Source: Ulva prolifera
Lineage: Eukaryota; Chlorophyta; Ulvophyceae; Ulvales; Ulvaceae
Assembly (NCBI GenBank): GCA_023078555.1
Contig: CM041197.1
Span: 1,460,501 to 1,524,500 of the forward strand
DNA: 64,000 nt
Direction: 5' to 3'
Part shown: positions 60,343 through 64,000 of the stretch, in pieces
Position numbering within the stretch: the stretch's first letter is position 1
How the letters are laid out: every line of letters starts with the position of its first letter
Notes under the pieces: generated by a model
What the model saw: only the letters and a program-made list of their open reading frames with translations
What the model was told of the DNA's origin: nothing
Database searches by the model: none
Translations under genes and position numbers: made by a program

Positions 60343-63300
60343 CTAGCCAAGCTCCTCGGCGAGCCGGCGCTGCTTGGCGCGGTTCTCTAGCAGCTCCTTC
60401 TCGAGGTGCTTGCGCGCGCGCGACGGGCCTGCACCCTAAGCCGCACCGTCATGACACCTCCGCCCGCGGGGCTGCACCCTAAGCCGCACCGTCATGACGC
60501 AACACCCCGCCCGCGGGGCTGCACCCTGCGCCATGATGTGAATGTAACAACGGCCCTCGGCTGGCTGGTGCCTGCGACTGCGACTGTCGCCACGGTCGCG
60601 TCAATCTAACGCATTCACTGATCCGGACGGGTATGTCGCCTCGGATGAGACAGCCAAGTGGGGAGGGGGGGAGGGGGCACTCCCACCGTGCGCTGTATGT
60701 GCCGGAACGCGGCCGTGGCGGCTGGCGATAGCTCAGCAAACACTACATGAGCATAGGCCGTTGCATGCAGATCACGCGAACAGGCTACCGAGCAGTGCCG
60801 TGCGGTGTCTAGTTGATCCCAAATCCCACACAGCGCACCCAACACCACACTCCTATGACGTCAGACCAGGCCTGAGTGACTGCTCCTGGTATAGCGATCG
60901 ACGTAGCTGGTGTCAGCGCGTCGCTGGTCTGCACTTCTGGTCGGTCTCGAGGGAAACAAGATCGATGCCTGGCCATCGGCACCGCATCGCCGACGGCTGC
61001 CCCAGAGCAGCCGTCCTGTTGCTAGCACGAGAAGCGGGTACTGCCATCTGTGGTTGTGATTTCCAGTCAGTGTCATGACTGCACAGCCAGTGTCATGACC
61101 GCTATACTGCGAGACTTTTACCGTGGGGAAGGCTGATGGTGCGCACCAACGGAGGCGAGCAGCGTCCCGAGCTTATGCCGCGCGCTGCAGTCACACAGGA
61201 AGTCCCGCCGCGCGCGGATCGCCTCCAGCAGCTGCAGCACCGCCGCGTTGTTGCCCGTCGCCTCCGCCTCGCGGCACGCGGCGTAGATCTCCTCCTCTGG
61301 GATCGCCCGCGGCACCGAGCCGTCGCCGGGCGGCGGCCGCACGCCGCCCGCCGCTGGCGGCGGCCGCTTCAAGGGGCGGCCGGCCGCTGGCGCTGGCGCT
61401 GGCGCCGGCGCCGGCGCAGCCGGCGTGGCCGCGGGCGCGGCTTCGCCGCGTGCGCTCGCGCCGAAGGTGACGCCCGGGTGCAGCGTGGACACCGGCTTGG
61501 CCGCCGGCGCCGCTGCGGCGGCGGCCGCCGGCCGCTGCGCCTCCGCTGCCTTCTTACCCGTCTTCTTGCCGCTCGTCGGAGGCACAACGTCCTTCCAGTT
61601 CCGCGACACCCACAGCGGCGGGTTCGGGATGCGCCATTTCTCCCCAGCCTGCACCCTACTCATCAGTCAGCACAGCGCCCCCACAACCACCGAATCAGCC
61701 AGACCAGCCGGGAACCTGCTGCATGTACGACCGCTTTACAGCGACCACATGCATGCGCCAGCCAGACAATTGAAGGGTACCACTGCCTGAAACAGCACAA
61801 CGGTCACCCACATCTCTAGCAGCATCTAAAAAAAAAACTCTGCGGCCGCAATCTTGTGGCTGCCTGTTGTGCACCGCGAGGCTGTGCCACAGCTGCTTCA
61901 TACCCGGCCCAAGCCATGCGTGCAGCCTCGCGGTGTGCACCGCGAGGCATGGACCGTGAACAATGCAGCTGTGGCTGCTTGTCATCGATGTGGACTTCGT
62001 TCGCATAGTGACAAGGTCAAGCACACATCGCAGCCAGCATTTACACTGGAGACAACAGGCGCACATCGCCTTCAGTTGCAGCCTCGCAGAAAGAGCAGAT
62101 CCACATGCATGCATGGCCGCGCACGCCGTTGCCATTGCCGCCCTGTGATGCAGACAAGGGGGCTGGTGCCATTGCACGGAACGGCTGCACGGCCGCGGGG
62201 CCACATATCGGAGGTTGCGAGATTACCTGACCAACACAGAAACATGCAGAGCAGCGTCGCAACGGGAAAGCTGTTCAAGACACAGGGCAGTGAGCCCCAA
62301 AAAGCGGAGCGGCACCTGAGAGGTGGACAGGGGGACGCTCAGTTCCCAGGAGGGCCGGGTGGTGGTGGAGTCGAGGTCGTAGATGATATGGTACGCGTAC
62401 CCCGCGCCGCCCTTGCGCTTCACGCTGTGTGCTATGATGCCCCGGCACCAGCCCTCTCGCTCCCAGTGCCTCCTGCACAGGGGACGGGCGTTTCGAGGAG
62501 GTGGACGCTGCTTTGTGCTAGGCGGCAACTGGCACAACTGGGGCAACATGCCGGAAGGCTGCATCCCATGTGATCGCCCGTGTCCATGGCGCTTGCACCA
62601 AATCAGCTTCGGTTTACATCAGTCCTTTTCATTTCAAATATGCGGAACCCAGTACACCGCTGGTGTATATGTGCTGAGTCTCGCCCGGGCCCTCAAGCAT
62701 GCTGCACTGTGAAAGAGATGGGGCGCCTGTACAATGCGGAGGGCTGGAAAGGACGCACTCGATGACTAGCCCTTGGAGCTCCACCTCATTGATCTTGTCC
62801 CGCAGGTTTGCCGGGCACGCCTGCTCGAGCGCACGCTGCCGTGCAGGCTTCCCCTTCTTGGCGCCCCGGACTCCCCCCCCACCGCTAACCCCGCTCGGCG
62901 CTCCCGCCGTCGTGCTCGCCGTGTCCTCGCTCGGCCGCTTCCCATGCGTGCTGCGGCCGGCGCCGGGGCCGCCGGCCGACGCGACCGGCGTGCCGGCGCT
63001 GCCCGGCGTCGCACGGCCGACGCTGTGGCCAGGCGCGGACGCGCGGAACCCTGACGGCGGGGAGGCGCCGTTCGGGGCCATGGAGGGGTGCGCCATGAGG
63101 TGCGGCGGCACCCTGTGGCCGGGCGCATGCATGCGCTGCTGGTGCGGGGACACCGCCGCGCCGTACACCCCCTGGGGCGTTCCCCTGCACCGCAGTTGCT
63201 GATGATCCTGTTGCACTAGCGCTGCGATTGTAATCAACGTCATCTTACCGGCGGATTGGGCAGGTCAAACACAGGGGAGCCGATGCGCACCATGCGCCAT

Positions 63301-63983
63301 GCATGCATGTGCGGGCCGGGACAAAAGCGCACACAACACGCACATGCGTGCATGGTGCCTCGTTCATGGCACGTTGCCACTGAGTGCGCAGCTCAATCAC
63401 ATCACCAGCTCCAGCCGTCTGCTGTGTGTGTCGGCCTCGCTGCAGCTGCCTGCTGTGGAGCAGCTGGCGCCCGTGCGCGCAGCATGCAGCGGCACAGGGT
63501 TCACCAGACGCCGGCCGCACTCGGTCACTCAAACAGCGCATCAGATCTGGTGGCGCCTGAACGCAGCCCTCACAAAGGCACGCAGCAGCAACCGCATTGA
63601 CGGCGGTGCCCACGGCGCACCGCTTCCGCCGTGTGTCGGCACCTCCGCCAGGGGCACGGGGGACAGAGTGGGGGGCCGCACGTTTGGATCGGCGCCTGCG
63701 CCGCGGCAGCGGGCACATGCATGCCGGCTGCAGCCGGCTTCATCTGGCGCCGTGCGGCGCCGGCGCCGTGAGCCATGCGCTGCTTCGCAAGCTGCGCGTT
63801 CTGTGCAAGCTGCGGCGAGACGGCGCCGTTGGGGGCGCCGGGCGGAAGGCCCCCCGGGCTCGCTAGGCCCCCCGGGCTGCCAAGCTGCGCCATGAGTGTT
63901 GGAGACTGCAGAGACGGCGGAGGGAGCTGGCCGGAACGCAGGGCGCGGACCTCCGGGTCCCTGGCGACCTCTGCGATCGTCGC
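60343..63983 (-). CDS. Partial gene, chromatin-type protein with a Tudor/EMSY-like domain
   Basis: C-terminal part of a gene whose 5' end lies beyond the right edge. Exons: 63682-63983, 62759-63184, 62316-62472, 61147-61648, 60343-60428 (stop TAG). Phases agree throughout (about 490 residues visible). The first two exons are low complexity (Pro/Gly/Ala/Gln). Then comes LRDKINEVELQGLVIERHW, EREGWCRGIIAHSVKRK and YAYHIIYDLDS, which together resemble the Tudor/agenet-like fold of EMSY-like plant proteins (small beta-barrel with aromatic W-Y-Y residues). A PLWVSRNWKDV segment, a long Ala/Pro linker, a helical segment and a terminal basic coil (EKELLENRAKQRRLAEELG) follow. The domain call is weak. 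The existence of the gene is well supported by frame and splice sites. Confidence 0.65.
60429..60532. repeat. Degenerate tandem repeat, about 45-bp unit
   Basis: The motif ctgcaccctaagccgcacc starts at 60429 and 60472, and a shortened form (ctgcaccctgcgcc) at 60519, each preceded by cccgcgggg or a similar sequence. On the minus strand every copy carries ggtgcag, so the intron upstream of the last exon holds three successive possible 3' splice sites. Confidence 0.8.
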
Positions 63984-64000
63984 CTGTGGCACAGGCGGCC

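Noticed and set aside
60435..60490. ccctaa motifs as possible telomeric repeats
   Set aside because: Only two isolated copies, each inside a longer unrelated tandem unit.
60687..60721. A 35-nt exon before the last exon of the right-edge gene
   Set aside because: Re-reading the final exon showed that it needs phase 1, which the exon ending at 61147 supplies directly. Adding the 35-nt exon breaks the frame.

Overview
The window is nuclear DNA from a green alga, most likely a chlorophyte. The evidence is: (i) short exons with GT-AG introns whose donors are mostly gtgcgc/gtgcgt/gtgtgc and whose acceptors are mostly tgcag; (ii) a plant-type 40S ribosomal protein S11, a plant-type CPSF100, and a STAY-GREEN (chlorophyll a magnesium dechelatase) gene; (iii) TGTAA motifs, the usual chlorophyte poly(A) signal, downstream of several stops. 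I saw no bacterial, organellar or viral genes.

Layout, left to right: the C-terminal end of an unidentified helical protein (+, 36-2007); RPS11/uS17 (-, 3135-4779); a complete KDM5-type histone H3K4 demethylase with JmjN, ARID, PHD, JmjC, C5HC2 and two further PHD fingers (-, 5538-15270); a 135-residue single-exon orphan (+, 15594-16001); a long poorly resolved stretch (16-23 kb) with several plausible minus-strand exons but no recognisable family; a CobW/COG0523 GTPase with a C-terminal WW domain (+, 23254-27228); an HVA22/REEP (TB2/DP1) ER-membrane protein (-, 28559-30184), head to head with a 24-exon kinesin of CENP-E/kinesin-7 type (+, 30312-42711); CPSF100, the inactive beta-CASP subunit of the mRNA 3'-end cleavage complex (-, 44124-49534); another poorly resolved stretch (49.5-53.8 kb); STAY-GREEN with a roughly 300-residue C-terminal extension (+, 53832-56696); a non-coding stretch; and a chromatin-type (Tudor/EMSY-like) gene that runs off the right edge (-, 60343-63983).

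Exon models were built by hand from splice consensus, protein family similarity and reading phase. In RPS11, CobW, HVA22/REEP, kinesin, CPSF100 and KDM5 all exon lengths sum to an intact frame. The genes do not form a pathway. They are an ordinary set of nuclear housekeeping genes (translation, chromatin, metal chaperoning, ER shaping, mitosis, mRNA processing, chlorophyll turnover). Head-to-head pairs with short shared 5' regions are frequent (HVA22/kinesin 127 bp, KDM5/orphan 323 bp, CobW and a possible minus-strand gene 235 bp).

The most notable observations are the CobW-WW fusion, the extended STAY-GREEN protein, a rise in GC content from the 5' to the 3' exons within most genes, two apparent GC-AG introns placed inside conserved domains, long pure G/C homopolymers in introns and spacers, and several perfect long palindromes. 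I did not find a wholly new multi-gene system. No similarity search could be run, so identities rest on motif recognition.
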